Shown here in pieces: positions 24,109 through 34,110 of a DNA stretch of 64,000 nt. The translations under genes and the position numbers were made by a program. Source of the DNA: Adiantum capillus-veneris (taxonomy: Eukaryota > Streptophyta > Polypodiopsida > Polypodiales > Pteridaceae); contig CM043956.1 of NCBI GenBank assembly GCA_014529385.2, positions 89,916,721 to 89,980,720 on the forward strand. Reading direction: 5' to 3'. The first letter of the stretch is position 1, and each line of letters begins with the position of its first letter. The notes under the pieces were generated by a model. That model was not told where the DNA came from. It worked only from the letters and a program-made list of their open reading frames with translations, and did no database searches.

Positions 24109-26937
24109 ATGCCTCTTGACGACGTGACCAATGTCCTAGCAAGCTGTTCATGCGGTAGGTCTCAAGGGCTTTTCCTACGCCTAACTCAAGAGTATGTTCC
24201 GACAAAGAAAACATGCTTGGGTACATTACCTTCAGCCAACAAACGCCGCACTCAAGGGGAGAAGAATGTGGATCTCTGGACAGACGGATGCTTGTACTCA
24301 AAGGATCCTTCTCTCAATGTTCATCCGCCTTTTACAAACATTCCATCATTGTTGCAATACGTTGGAAATGGAGAGCAAGGTTTGTTGGGCTACTGCAAGA
24401 GACTAAACAGACACGAGATTGCGCGGTCGGAGATCTACTTGCGTCATTGGCAGTTGTTTAATGGGATTTTCCACAATATTCAAGATCAGATGCAAACAGC
24501 TACTAGTGCGCTTGAGGAGGCAAAGAGCACCATCACAACCAAGGAAAATGTAATTAAAAAGCTTGAGGATACTCTATCACACATGAAGAGTATTGCCATG
24601 GGAGTTGTCCGAAATTCAGACTCTTGCACCACGTGGAGGTGCAAGAAAACGAAGGGTGACAGCTATGAGGTAAGATGTTCTCTCCCTCATGTTTTTTAAG
24701 TCTAATACCGCTCATCATTGTTGTTTTGGGTAATAGGAACTTCGTCCAAGAAACGTGCGGCGGCAAGAATGCGTCAGCTAGGGCTTCTTTACTTCGTTCT
24801 TGTTTCAACAAAGAGGACTTTATTGGGATGCTTGATGCTCCAAAGGCAAAACACTTGAAAGACGCAAACACTAAGAGAGTTCTTAGTGATTTTTCTAATA
24901 TTTTCACTGATCTAGATGTTCAGGATATTTGTGATGCTGTTGGGATTAGTACGAAGGGCTATTAAGCAATACATCAAGTGTCAAAAGATGCATTAAGAAG
25001 TTGAGGAGTCATGGAAAAGCTATTTCCACTTCCTCACAGAGTGGCGATTGCCAAGAAGGTGTCAAATGAAGATGTTGTTCACTGATTAGGGGACTACTTG
25101 TATATTGAAGACATGATGCCTCTTCAGCCACTCCGTAGCAAATCACAAGGAAGGAAGGGCCGTGGGAAGGGAAGCGGTGCTGTTTCTAACAGTGTGTTGC
25201 GGTCCAAAGGGTTTGTTTACACCAAATTCAACAATATCTTTGTGGACTTGATACGATTGCAGCAGTCCATGGATGTTTTCTACAATTTGAGTGATGCAGG
25301 TTAGTTTAGGGTTGCCTACATGCTCTATGATGTGTCATAACATGCATTCTGAGGCTTTATATTGTTGGTAGTTCTTGAAGGCAAGCTTGTGTTCGTGCTA
25401 AAGTTGGATGAGTGTGTAATTGTTAAAGGGAGAAAGTTGGAGAGAATGAGCATCACGCTTATGAATGAAGCCCTAGCTTATGCCAAGCAATCTTGCAGTT
25501 CAAGTGAAGCGACAAAGCCCTATTTTAGTGTGCAATCAGAGAAGGATATATGGTTGCTTGGTGCAATGGAAGTTCCGAAAGAGACACATGAAGTCCTTGC
25601 ATGGATTTTCAGTAGAATCCCATGGGTCGCAGAGGTCATTAAAGCTCAAATAAACGGTGAGAAGCTCATGGTTCCAGGACGTGGGGAGTTTGATGTTGAA
25701 TGGCATTTAGGTGGTGATCTAAAGACCATAAAGTGCATGCTTGGATGCAAACAAGGTGCAAATTCTTTACTTCCCTGTCCATTCTGTGTGAAAGGGCACA
25801 AGACAAGTCGAGCAACTCAAGTGGAAGGTCAGGACGAAGATAATGATGACCATATAAATAGGGAGTGGCAAACTTTGGTTCTTTCATGTGATATGCTACA
25901 GGTGCCCAATAGGGATAGCAAAGATCCTGGGTGGAACCCCATAATTCCCTTCTCCCTCAACAATGTTCACTTTTGTACATTGCATGCGTTTATGCGAATA
26001 TTTGATAGGATCCTAAAGCATCACATTGATTATGCTTTCACAATGAAGACCCTTCAATGGTCAAAAGACTCCTTGCAGGGGGTGGAGACGCTCCTTAATG
26101 AGATTGGATGTCACCGATCAAGGGTGAACATTGTAGCAGAGACTTGTAGGGAGAAGACATATGAGGTGGCACAGAAGGTTTCCATGAATGGAGCCAAGGC
26201 ACGTCGATTTTTCAAGAAGATGTCAAAGTCTCCAATGCACGTATCCAAGGCAAGTGTCAATCTAGCAAGTGAGAAGCGGTGGGAGTCGTGGAAAGATTTG
26301 TGTTCATGCACGACGGACAAAGATCCCAATGTGGAGGTTGCTAACCAACACAAGCTAGAATGGTCATCCTTTCAAAAGGTTGTGCAATTGATGAATCTTT
26401 CAAGCACCACCGTTGAGCAGCGAGAGGAGTTCAAGAAGGTGCTTTATGAATTCACAAAGGCCGCTAAGGATGGATGGTCTGAAAGCAAGATTACACACTA
26501 CATGGTTTGTTTTAACGGACATAATACATATGCAATGTTTGAAAATGCAACTTTTCTATTGGCTTATCTCCTTTTTGCTTGTTTTAGCACATTCTCTATG
26601 CACATGGTGCATACTTCATGGAACGCTATGGTTCGCTTGATATATGGAGAAAACAAGGCATGGAGAAGTCCCACTATCGAGCAAAAGGAGTTTACTTCAA
26701 GAATACTCGGCATGGTGGTGGTAGTTCACACTCCAACTACCTCCAAGAGATGTTTAACTGGTTTTTAGGCACACCTTTGGGAGAACTCGCACTATTGAGA
26801 AAGCAAGAGAGTCGATGTTAGCAAAGCAGTTACGTAACGCCTCCCGTACTGCAGCATCCGAGAAGTGGAAACGCTCGCGAGCGTCCGTGGGCCATGAAGC
26901 TTGGCGTGCAACTAAGTATCGAAAAGGCAGCATTTGA
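24109..26937 (+). pseudogene. Gene T: transposase-like protein, four exons, three in-frame stops
   Basis: Exons inferred: 24109-24669, about 24737-25299, 25372-26504 and 26588-26937. Introns 25300-25371 (72 bp) and 26505-26587 (83 bp) are GT-AG, and splicing keeps phase exactly. Exon 1 ends in a coiled coil. Exon 3 holds EWHLGGDLKTIKCMLGCKQG followed by a CPFC pair, then PFSLNNVHFCTLHAFMRIFD; exon 4 holds QGMEKSHYRAKGVYFKNT. I recall similar GGDLK...CPWC...LHLFLR and QGLEK motifs in uncharacterised transposase-like proteins of invertebrates, which is family recall, not a search. TAA 24963, TGA 25002 and TGA 25083 interrupt exon 2. The exon 1-2 junction and the last 180 bases need a frame change. 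So this copy is probably inactive. It is presumably the protein that moves the element. Confidence 0.65.
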
Positions 26938-27102
26938 GCGTTGCGTAAGCCATCCGCATGATCTAGGTTTAGTTGTTAAATTCAATTGGTTTATTTGAGT
27001 TTCACTAAATTGGTTGCATAGTGTGAAAGGGACCAAATCGCAGAAAAACCTATTTAAAGGTTGAAGGGGCTCATTTTTTCATTTTCCCTACTAGGTGCTA
27101 CC

Positions 27103-27966
27103 ATGGCAAGAACAAAAAAAACGGCAAGGATTGCATATCTAGTGGGGCCGGATGTCCAACGACTCAAAGTTACAACAACAGAAGCTGGAACTTCACAAGC
27201 TCAAGGTGAAGTCCACACAGAAGAAGCTGGAGCTTCAAATCAGCATGGCCAGTCCTCTACAGCAGAAAAAGAGAGATGGAAGCATCGCCTTGTTGTCTAT
27301 TCATCGGACTCCAACGATTCTGATGGCAATAGGAAGTATGAGAGCGACCAAGGCAAAGAAACAAACAGCCAAAAGCAGCCGTCAGAAGGCTCCGAAGAGA
27401 CGCAAACGGATGAAGATGCCCCATGGGTTGGCATCAACATCCAAACTTATCAGGCTCACATGTCTATTGGGGGTAAGACACTTCCTAAAGGGAGTGGACC
27501 TACACCATCACATCCGCTCAATAGTGAATATCACGAATCAGATGGAGAGTGGGTGGAATCAGATTATGAGGTGTTGGAAGTGCGTGTGCAGAAAGAAAAG
27601 AGAAAGAGCATTGTCTACAAGAAGAGGAAGCAAGCTGCCCCAACTCGTGCCAAAAATGCACCTCCACATCGACCTCAGAAGGTACGAAAGCGTAGCCGTG
27701 CTTTTGCGGAGATTCAACACTATCAAAAGAGCATCGAGCTCTTGATTCAGAGGGCCCCTTTTGCAAGGCTATGCAGGGAGGTTTTGCAATTGTACAACAC
27801 TCAGTTTCGGATGGGCGCCGTGGCCATAGAGGCAGTCCAAGAGGCAGCAGAGCAATATCTAGCTAACATATTCGAGGATTCGAACCTATGTTTCATCCAT
27901 GCAAAGCGTGTAACCATTATGCCCAAGGATATGCAGCTTGCTTGCCGTTTGTGCCATGAGGAATAG
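27103..27966 (+). CDS. Histone H3-fold protein with H3-like first residues and a long spacer
   Basis: I choose ATG 27103 (context ACCATGG), giving 287 residues and an intact frame to TAG 27964. After Met the tail reads [10 protein letters not shown], against ARTKQTARKS in canonical H3: Lys4 kept, Lys9 replaced by Ile, Ser10 by Ala. Residues about 12-187 are a polar spacer rich in Ser, Glu and Asp, then Lys/Arg. Residues about 188-287 are an H3 fold with [34 protein letters not shown] and [16 protein letters not shown]. Loop 1 has canonical length, unlike CenH3, so it derives from ordinary H3. It lies 165 bp after T on the same strand, inside the element ends. A normal H3 has 135-136 residues. 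An in-frame TTG lies upstream at 27061 but has no support. Whether it enters nucleosomes is unknown. Confidence 0.9.
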   Translation: MARTKKTARIAYLVGPDVQRLKVTTTEAGTSQAQGEVHTEEAGASNQHGQSSTAEKERWKHRLVVYSSDSNDSDGNRKYESDQGKETNSQKQPSEGSEETQTDEDAPWVGINIQTYQAHMSIGGKTLPKGSGPTPSHPLNSEYHESDGEWVESDYEVLEVRVQKEKRKSIVYKKRKQAAPTRAKNAPPHRPQKVRKRSRAFAEIQHYQKSIELLIQRAPFARLCREVLQLYNTQFRMGAVAIEAVQEAAEQYLANIFEDSNLCFIHAKRVTIMPKDMQLACRLCHEE

Positions 27967-28576
27967 CTTGTAATTAGGCATCAAACCTTTTTGTATTTAT
28001 GAAACTTCCAAGATTGGGAAGAATTTGAATACAAGTGTGCCACTTCCCCCAACTTGCGAGCCCCGTTTTCATGTGATTCCTTGCGTCCCTTGTATTTGGC
28101 ACTTTCTTATGATATTGATCATTCGTTCGCGTCCCTCACTCTCGTGTCCCTCTTGCGTTCAGTTTTCAAGTTGCGTTCTTGTGTATGCGTTTGCTTGCCT
28201 ACAGGTCCCGTTTGCAACGCAGGTGAGCCGGCACGGCCCCTTTTTCGCGATGCCATGAACGAGGGCGTCAATGTATACCCCACTCTGTGCATTGTGTTGG
28301 GAAGAATTTGAATATAAGCCTCTTTTATTGTATACCCCACTGCGCATTGTATTTTTTTAATTCTGTACCATGCGATGTAGCACTCGTCCAAGTTTTGTCT
28401 ACCTTCTATTGTATGTATGTAGCCATTAGCTTGTTATTGTGAAAACTTGCCTACGTTAAGCACCTTGGCTAAGTGGGGCATGCACTTCCTGATGCATCCA
28501 TGCTATATGACTCACTATTGCATGGCAAAAGCATCTACAAAGTGTTGAAAATGGCTTGGAATGCCCCCAAATTGGC

Positions 28577-28644
28577 TGCCACAAGGGCGCGCATTTGGGG
28601 CTTCCAGAGGCATATGGATGGACAAAATGCGTGCTCTTGTGGCA
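28577..28644. repeat. Hairpin 1 (20-bp arms, 18/20 paired)
   Basis: Arms TGCCACAAGGGCGCGCATTT and AAATGCGTGCTCTTGTGGCA enclose a 28-base loop. The left arm is identical to that of hairpin 2, 425 bp away. The GC-rich arms stand out from the AT-rich surroundings. Confidence 0.88.
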
Positions 28645-29001
28645 ACCTTTTCTAGTGCATTCCAAACACTTTCCAATGGTTTCTAGATAATTTTAACAAG
28701 CAATAAGGATATTTTGTTTGATTCAATGCTTCAATTAGCATAGATGCATCTGGCAATCATCCCCCCTATCCATGTAGCATAGAAATTTTGAAGGATGGTT
28801 ATTGAGTTTGTGAAGTCAGACCTATACTCCAAAATGGGCTAGAGATTGCCACATAGTTTCCTCTTGTGGTTTTTTATTACAACTTTAAGTATCTAGGCCA
28901 AGATGGGCTTAAGGTTACCCCAAATGAGCAACTAAAACATATTAATGTCTTGTCTTTTTGTTTTGCACCTGGGTATGCTCCTAGATGGGTCCAAAATCAG
29001 C

Positions 29002-29069
29002 TGCCACAAGGGCGCGCATTTGCCCATTTGATTTGCTGATGGAAGGCCCAAATGCGCGCCCTTGTGGCA
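29002..29069. repeat. Hairpin 2 (20-bp arms, 20/20 paired)
   Basis: Arms TGCCACAAGGGCGCGCATTT and AAATGCGCGCCCTTGTGGCA are perfectly complementary around a 28-base loop. The hairpin is the same total length (68 bp) as hairpin 1. In the middle of a convergent gene pair it could act in 3'-end formation or as a small-RNA source; both are guesses. Confidence 0.9.
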
Positions 29070-29304
29070 ACCCATTTTAGGGCTTTCCAAGCCCTTCAAT
29101 AGGCACATCCATAACTTTGGAAGCCTAGATATAACAAAGTATGCATCTTAATAATTTTAATGCCTGCCAAATCCTTTAGTAGTCATATCAGAAATTATGG
29201 TGCTTCTCATACACAATGGAAGCCCAACATTTAAGAAATTCAAAACCTTGCAAGTAAGAGAGTCGTAGACACCAAAAAGTAGTTTCATTAAAGAAATCAA
29301 TGCT

Positions 29305-30855
29305 TTACATGATATCCGGCTTTTGCTTTAGGATCTTTCGAATTATAATTTTCTGGCTCTTGGCCTTTTGGGGTGGCTCCCTGTTAAGTAAAGTGGTTGT
29401 GATTTCTTGGGTGTCATTAACCCCTACAGCTTGGTTCATGCCAACATGGGCAATAAGGCGCCCGCGAAAGTTAACACCGAAAGTGGATATTGCAAAATAT
29501 TTCTTTACAAGCACTACAAGGTTGGCCGATTGGGCAAGTGTTGTTAAACACAACGCCTTGGAGAGTGAACGGAGAGAAAAAATGTTGTAGCGACCATTGG
29601 GAGAGTAGATGGCATGGACAAACACCACGACACCAGTCTGAAGTGTGCCGAGGTAGTGAGCAAGTGCCGCTTGAGGTCCGAACAGCGTCCTCCTCCCCCC
29701 TGACCGTTGCACCCAGGCGTCAACCTCCAGAACATCCTGCAAAACATAGGTTTTGTTAGATATGGCACAGAATTATGATATAACATTAACAAAATAATTT
29801 GTAACAATCAAATGTAAGTGAGCATTTGTACCTCTTGTCTACGATCCTCCTCATCTGCATCTGGGTGCAAGTAAAGATCCACACTTGACTTCCCGTTTGG
29901 ATCAAGCAAAACAGGTATTGCAGCAGGTGGTGGTGAATCCACTCTTGCGCGTTTAGCCAAACACATGGCTTTCACGGCCAAAAACTCCTCCTCAGAAACC
30001 TTGGCCTATTCGGCCGCTGCCACCTCGTCTTGTGCGATCTCCACTATGTCCGCCAAAGTATTCCCCATGGGCAGTAGGAGATCATCGTCATGGGAGGTTG
30101 TGGTATCAACCTCAAAATTTCCATGGGCATCGAGGATGGCGAAACACTCATCCATGCGAAGCTCAAAGGATTTCTCTAGATCGTGCATAAACACAAACTC
30201 CTCCCCAACCACCACAATGGAGGAGAAGCAGGTAATCTCTACCTCAGGGATGGCATCCCGAGTGGTGGTTCCTTCTGGCGGTCCCGAGGATGAACCGACA
30301 GATGGAGAGGCCTTGAATCCCTACAAGGTAGATCAAGGCAAGTGTCCTCTCCTCCACAGATGAGTCAATGGCCGCGGGCTTGGGGTTCTTCACATCAGCC
30401 AGTACCCCGCCGATCTGCAAGTGTGGTAGCACTACGTCAGGGCCTGCTAGGAACTCATGAAGGAGGAAGATCATTGTGGCCTGAACAGAGAAAAAAGTGT
30501 TTCCGATCCTTCCCTCATGCATTGCTCGCACATCATCAGCTTCAAGCCGCACATTTTGTCCGGCGGGTTGTGCTATGGTGGCAAAGCGTGCAAGCCGCTG
30601 ATGAAATGGCCTGTCCCCTTGGTAGATGTGGTGGAGAAGGCCTTCAGGGACTCATTGCCTTGGCCGGTTTGGTAACTCAACAATGAATCTCCCCATGCAC
30701 ATGGAAATGTATGAAGTAATGTGCTCAAGAGATTGAGAGTGGAGGATCAAGGTGGTTTCCAAATCGGGTTGGGTTGTGAAAAATGCTTGAAGCTCAGGGA
30801 AATTTGCATGCCCAACCTCAGTAAGGAATGCATCTAAAGCACTAGTAGCAGCCAT
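29305..30855 (-). pseudogene. Inner copy, gene Y (unrecognised, at least two exons, with stops)
   Basis: Start ATG 30855 (MAATSALDAFLTEVGHANF), end TAA 29305-29307. A GT-AG intron at 29737-29831 (95 bp) matches the intron of the outer copy. Visible segments: LETTLILHSQSLEHI (N-terminal), IGNTFFSVQATMIFLLHEFL, EEFVFMHDLEKSFELRMDEC, then after the intron LFGPQAALAHYLGTL and FGVNFRGRLIAHVGMNQAVG. A TGA at 30652-30654, a TAG at 30006-30008 and one frame change break it; the frame change falls where the outer copy also changes frame, so it may be a second, unrecognised intron. Residues are mixed with no membrane segment. I do not know its function; presence in both copies says it belongs to the element. 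Confidence 0.68.
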
Positions 30856-31100
30856 GTCTTTTCTTTGCACAATTGGGTATGCTAGGTCTCTCTGCAATGC
30901 TGGGATGAAAATGGTGAAATGAGGAGGTGGTCCCCCTCATATAGACATATTCCATCTCGAAAAAAATAAAAAATATGCATTTTAAAAATAAATTTACACC
31001 ACCTTAAAACTCAAGTACAAAATCAAGTACAACACCTTAAAACTTTTCAAAATCTTTAATAAAATATCCAATATATGAACGATTAAAGTTACAAGCCAAT

Positions 31101-32474
31101 TCACTTAGACAAGATGATTTTGTCTGTAGCCCAATCTTTGTAAACAAGCATAGTGGCCTCCACCCGCCTTCCAATCTACACAACCAAAAAATGGGCAATC
31201 AAAATACAAATACCCACAAAAAATAAGAAAAAGTAGCTAAGCAAGCACAAAGCAGACCTTGCGTTGTTCCAGTTTGAAACTTGCATTGCCGACATCCTCG
31301 AATCCCATTATGAAAAAGTGTTCCTGAAGATTGGCAAGAGTCCAATGCGGATTCACCGCAACCACCTCCACCTCATTATTGGGCATGCGGACATGAATTT
31401 CAAAGGATTAACCTCTTCGACTGTCAGCTGCAAGGGTATCCATTTGCCACGTTTGTGCATCCACCTCTCGTAGCTAAACCGTGCATACAAGGTGCACCTT
31501 GTTTTCAAATACCGAAGGCAAAGCTGTGTGGGGGACACATTGCACTTATAACGGTCACTATCATGCAAACCGTCAACATAGCCCCAATTGACACCTAGAA
31601 TGGTGTCCATTGCATCTATGTCAACTTCTTTGCAAACAAACATTGTTGGTGTTTCTACAATCGGCAGAGAGCGGAATGCATGCACAAACAAATGAATGGG
31701 ACAATGCCAACTGAGACCCACAGATCTGGTTGCCTTACCAAACTTTAGGGACCCTTAGAAATCTTGCAGCACCTTGCGCTTGAAAGAAAGAAAAGCCCAA
31801 TGTTCTGGAGTTGACCATTTTGCACTCTGCAATGAGGGTGTCTCCACGGCTTCTAACCTACCATAGCTTTGGCTTGACTTCGGCACCACGTACTTGTGGG
31901 AGTACATGAATATTCGCTAGGCAGAAAGTTTTTTCAATGAGACATTAGGAAACATAAGCTCCCGAATTTGAGCAACACAACCATGAACGTGCCTGAGAGG
32001 CCCTCAACTAAGCTGGATGGAAAAACATCTTTACAAATGCCCTTAGTCAAACATAATGATCGCATAAACTTAAACATGACATATGCATGGGATAGCTAAA
32101 CCATGAAGACTTACAATGAGGTGCAAATTGAGTTGAAGCTCTCTTGAGGTGGATCTCAGCTGCACTATAGACGTGTTGCACGATGGCCACCATTACAAAC
32201 TTGGTTTCTTTGAATGCCAATAGTCGGCCCTTCAAATGACGTTCCAATACGTCTCGACATCGTGCGTAATGAGGTCCAGCACGTCTCGACATCGTATGCG
32301 ATGACGTTCCAATACATCTCGACATAGTACGCGGTGAGGTCCAGCATGTGACGGTTGCATGTAGACCCATGCACCCTTCTTGAATACATGTGGTATCCAT
32401 ACCCCCTATGAATCTTTTGTGTTGTGCAACACAATCTCCTCTATCTCTGGTTTGGGCCGTCTATGCGTGGACAT
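31101..32474 (-). pseudogene. Inner copy, gene X (unrecognised, three exons, decayed)
   Basis: Start ATG 32474 (MSTHRRPKPEIEEIVLHNTKD), end TGA 31101-31103. Introns 32042-32114 (73 bp) and 31176-31257 (82 bp) are GT-AG and match the outer copy. Segments: LKGRLLAFKETKF and IVQHVYSAAEI (exon 1), MYSHKYVVPKSSQSY and YERWMHKRGKWIPLQLT (exon 2), IGRRVEATMLVYKDW (exon 3). A TAG at 32406-32408 and frame changes in exons 1 and 2 disable it. Exon 1 has an expanded 30-bp repeat absent from the outer copy. No known domain is recognised. Confidence 0.68.
32231..32350 (-). repeat. 30-bp repeat expansion in exon 1 of gene X (inner copy)
   Basis: About four copies of a unit around CGTCTCGACATCGT...GAGGTCCAGC. 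In the outer copy the same place holds a single unit (protein KPHRAQKCGNLEEHWKGR against GPHYARCRDVLERHLKGR here). The expansion helps put the frame out of phase. Confidence 0.75.
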
Positions 32475-32479
32475 GCTTG

Positions 32480-33187
32480 GGAAGTTGGGCTTAGGAAGGG
32501 ATTTGAAATGGGTGGGAGGAAGGTGAGGGAGAGGTGAGCTGCCTATGGGCTATTGTGTGTGGGAACTGTGGAGAGAGAATGAGGAGCTGAGGTGAGCTGC
32601 CTATGGTGGCTATGGTGGATTTGACAGTGGAGATAGGGAAAGAGGGGAGGAGTGAGAGGTAGAGAGGTAGAGAGGATAGTGGAGCTGTGGGCTATGGAGT
32701 GTGGGACTGTAGAGGGTTGATGGAGGTGTGAGAGAAGGGGGAGCTATGGAGAGAGGAAGAGAGTGGTGGAAAGATTTTGACTATGGCTGCCTTGACTGTA
32801 GAGAGAGTGTGGGAGGAGGGAGAAAAGGGAGAGTGTGGGAGAGAGAGAAAAGTGGATTTTGGGGGGAAAATTTGACATTTTTAAGCTAGTTTATGTTTTG
32901 GAGCAATTTTGGAGGCAAATGAGTCAACTTTGAAACTTTTTTTAAAAAATCAATTTTTAGGGATTTTAAGCATGCCCGTTTTTTTTTGGGGGGTCCCTCC
33001 CTCTTTTATGATACCTCTCTCCTCCTATTTACCCCCCCCCCCCTCCCAGCCTACCTCCCACCTCTCTCTAAGAACCAAGCATTGAAGAGGGAGACAATTA
33101 GGTTGCACTCCTACCATTCCTCCCCCTCTAGGTGATATCCCAAGAGCCTTCTCATTAGTTCTCCTTTAAGCCTTCACTAATCAAAAA
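32480..33187. other. GA-rich 5' flank of gene X and right subterminal region
   Basis: Purine-rich imperfect repeats (GTGAGCTGCCTATGG, GAGAGTGTGGGAGG) run from 32480 to 32870. They are followed by AT-rich DNA and a C-tract at about 33027-33041. No gene seen. It probably holds the X promoter. Confidence 0.55.
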
Positions 33188-33218
33188 GGCCCAACGAGAT
33201 TCCATATTTTTCCTAATG
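33188..33218 (-). repeat. Right terminal inverted repeat of the inner copy
   Basis: Read on the minus strand it begins CATTAGGAAAAATATGGAATC and includes TTGGGCCTT, matching the left end at 23429-23459. Confidence 0.7.
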
Positions 33219-33276
33219 ATTGGGAAATATCTTGAGCTTCCATTCCTCCATCTCATGGAACGCCAAGAGTACACGT
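33219..33276 (-). pseudogene. Outer copy, gene X: short piece of exon 1 between two insertions
   Basis: Translated with the segment beyond Gypsy-2 it continues IVQHV with YSWRSMRWRNGSSRYFP, in line with IVQHVYSAAEIHLKRAS of the inner copy. It is bounded by the inner transposon on the left and the Gypsy-2 LTR on the right. Confidence 0.6.
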
Positions 33277-34102
33277 TGTCGTGCTGTGATACGTACATAG
33301 TGGGAACGCATGCTACAAGATCTATCTTGTATTTTTTTAGATACATAATTATATTTCCTATAGTGTACATATGCATATTTAAGTATAATAATAAGCCTTG
33401 TATCTCATCCTATTATTTTTCTCAAGGGTAACATATCCTTACTTTACCATCAGAAAATACTATGGGAAAAGCATCAATAGCTCCGCCTCTTTAACTTGGG
33501 GCAAAAAGCATTGATTCTTTATTTCTACTATTTCATATCATCTCACACCCTAGCTAGATCCTATATCTAGGGTAAACTCCAATATATATATATATTCTAT
33601 GTATTTTTTATACTTTTCTTATATTTCTTTTTAAATAGCTACTAGGAGAGAATCAAATCCTAGTGGGACACTAGGTGGCATGATTTCAAAGATACACTTA
33701 TTTTAATGCATTATTACAAGCATGATTACAAAACTTTGTCAAGGAGCAATGCCATGCTTTCATATGGCATGAGGTGTCCTTTGGAATTAAATGAAAGTCT
33801 AGGCTAAGGAGACCACATGAAGACTTTTGCTGCCATAAATGGACCCTATTTTGATGAATTTTATACACAAGGTTCCAATCCGAATTGGAAAACTATTTTA
33901 AAATGAAAATCGTAGCTAATGAGCTGAGGTTTTTGCCCATATTTTTACTTTTTTATTTGGAGCCACGGTTGAGGAGATATGATCAAAATACTGGACCCTA
34001 GTCTGCCCACATCATGCAGGGACAGCTCATTTTCAACTTTTCCAATTTTTGTTCACACTGGCTCCTCTCTTCTTGTGTAAACCCTTGGGGGTTCCCTTCA
34101 CC

Positions 34103-34110
34103 TATAAAAG
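34103..34110 (+). promoter_or_regulatory. TATA box of the Gypsy-2 5' LTR
   Basis: CCTATAAAAGGGGACC, repeated at 42102-42109 in the 3' LTR. Transcription would start about 30 bp on, leaving a leader of about 1.2 kb that includes both small ORFs before gag. Confidence 0.7.

Larger units (their letters stand above)
27967..29304. other. Convergent gap between the H3 gene and gene Y
   Basis: About 1.3 kb without a convincing gene. It holds two hairpins at 28577-28644 and 29002-29069 and must contain the 3' ends of transcripts arriving from both sides. Short open frames at 28025-28391 have no domain. Confidence 0.6.
23429..33218. mobile_element. Inner copy of a four-gene DNA-transposon-like element (T, H3, Y, X)
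   Basis: Ends are inverted repeats: CATTAGGAAAAAAATGGACTC rightward from 23429 and CATTAGGAAAAATATGGAATC leftward from 33218, similar over about 31 bp through GGGCCTT. A third copy of this end lies at 44273. Between them lie a spliced transposase-like gene (+), a histone H3-fold gene (+) and two genes Y and X (-) that recur in the outer copy. Sequence on either side (23428 and 33219) belongs to one exon of the outer gene X, so the element inserted there. I could not identify a target-site duplication. A G-rich run near 23570-23640 and a C-rich run near 33027-33041 lie inside the ends. Confidence 0.72.

Noticed and set aside
27061-27102. Extension of the H3-like protein to an upstream TTG
   Set aside because: TTG is not a usual plant start, and ATG 27103 has a strong ACCATGG context and begins the H3-like tail.
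27103-27966. Centromeric histone (CenH3) for the H3-fold gene
   Set aside because: Loop 1 has canonical H3 length, the YQKS and [20 protein letters not shown] parts match ordinary H3, and the tail begins like ordinary H3.
28025-28391. Several 60-90 residue frames after the H3 gene
   Set aside because: Overlapping frames on both strands with no shared codon pattern; they lie in the expected 3' untranslated region.
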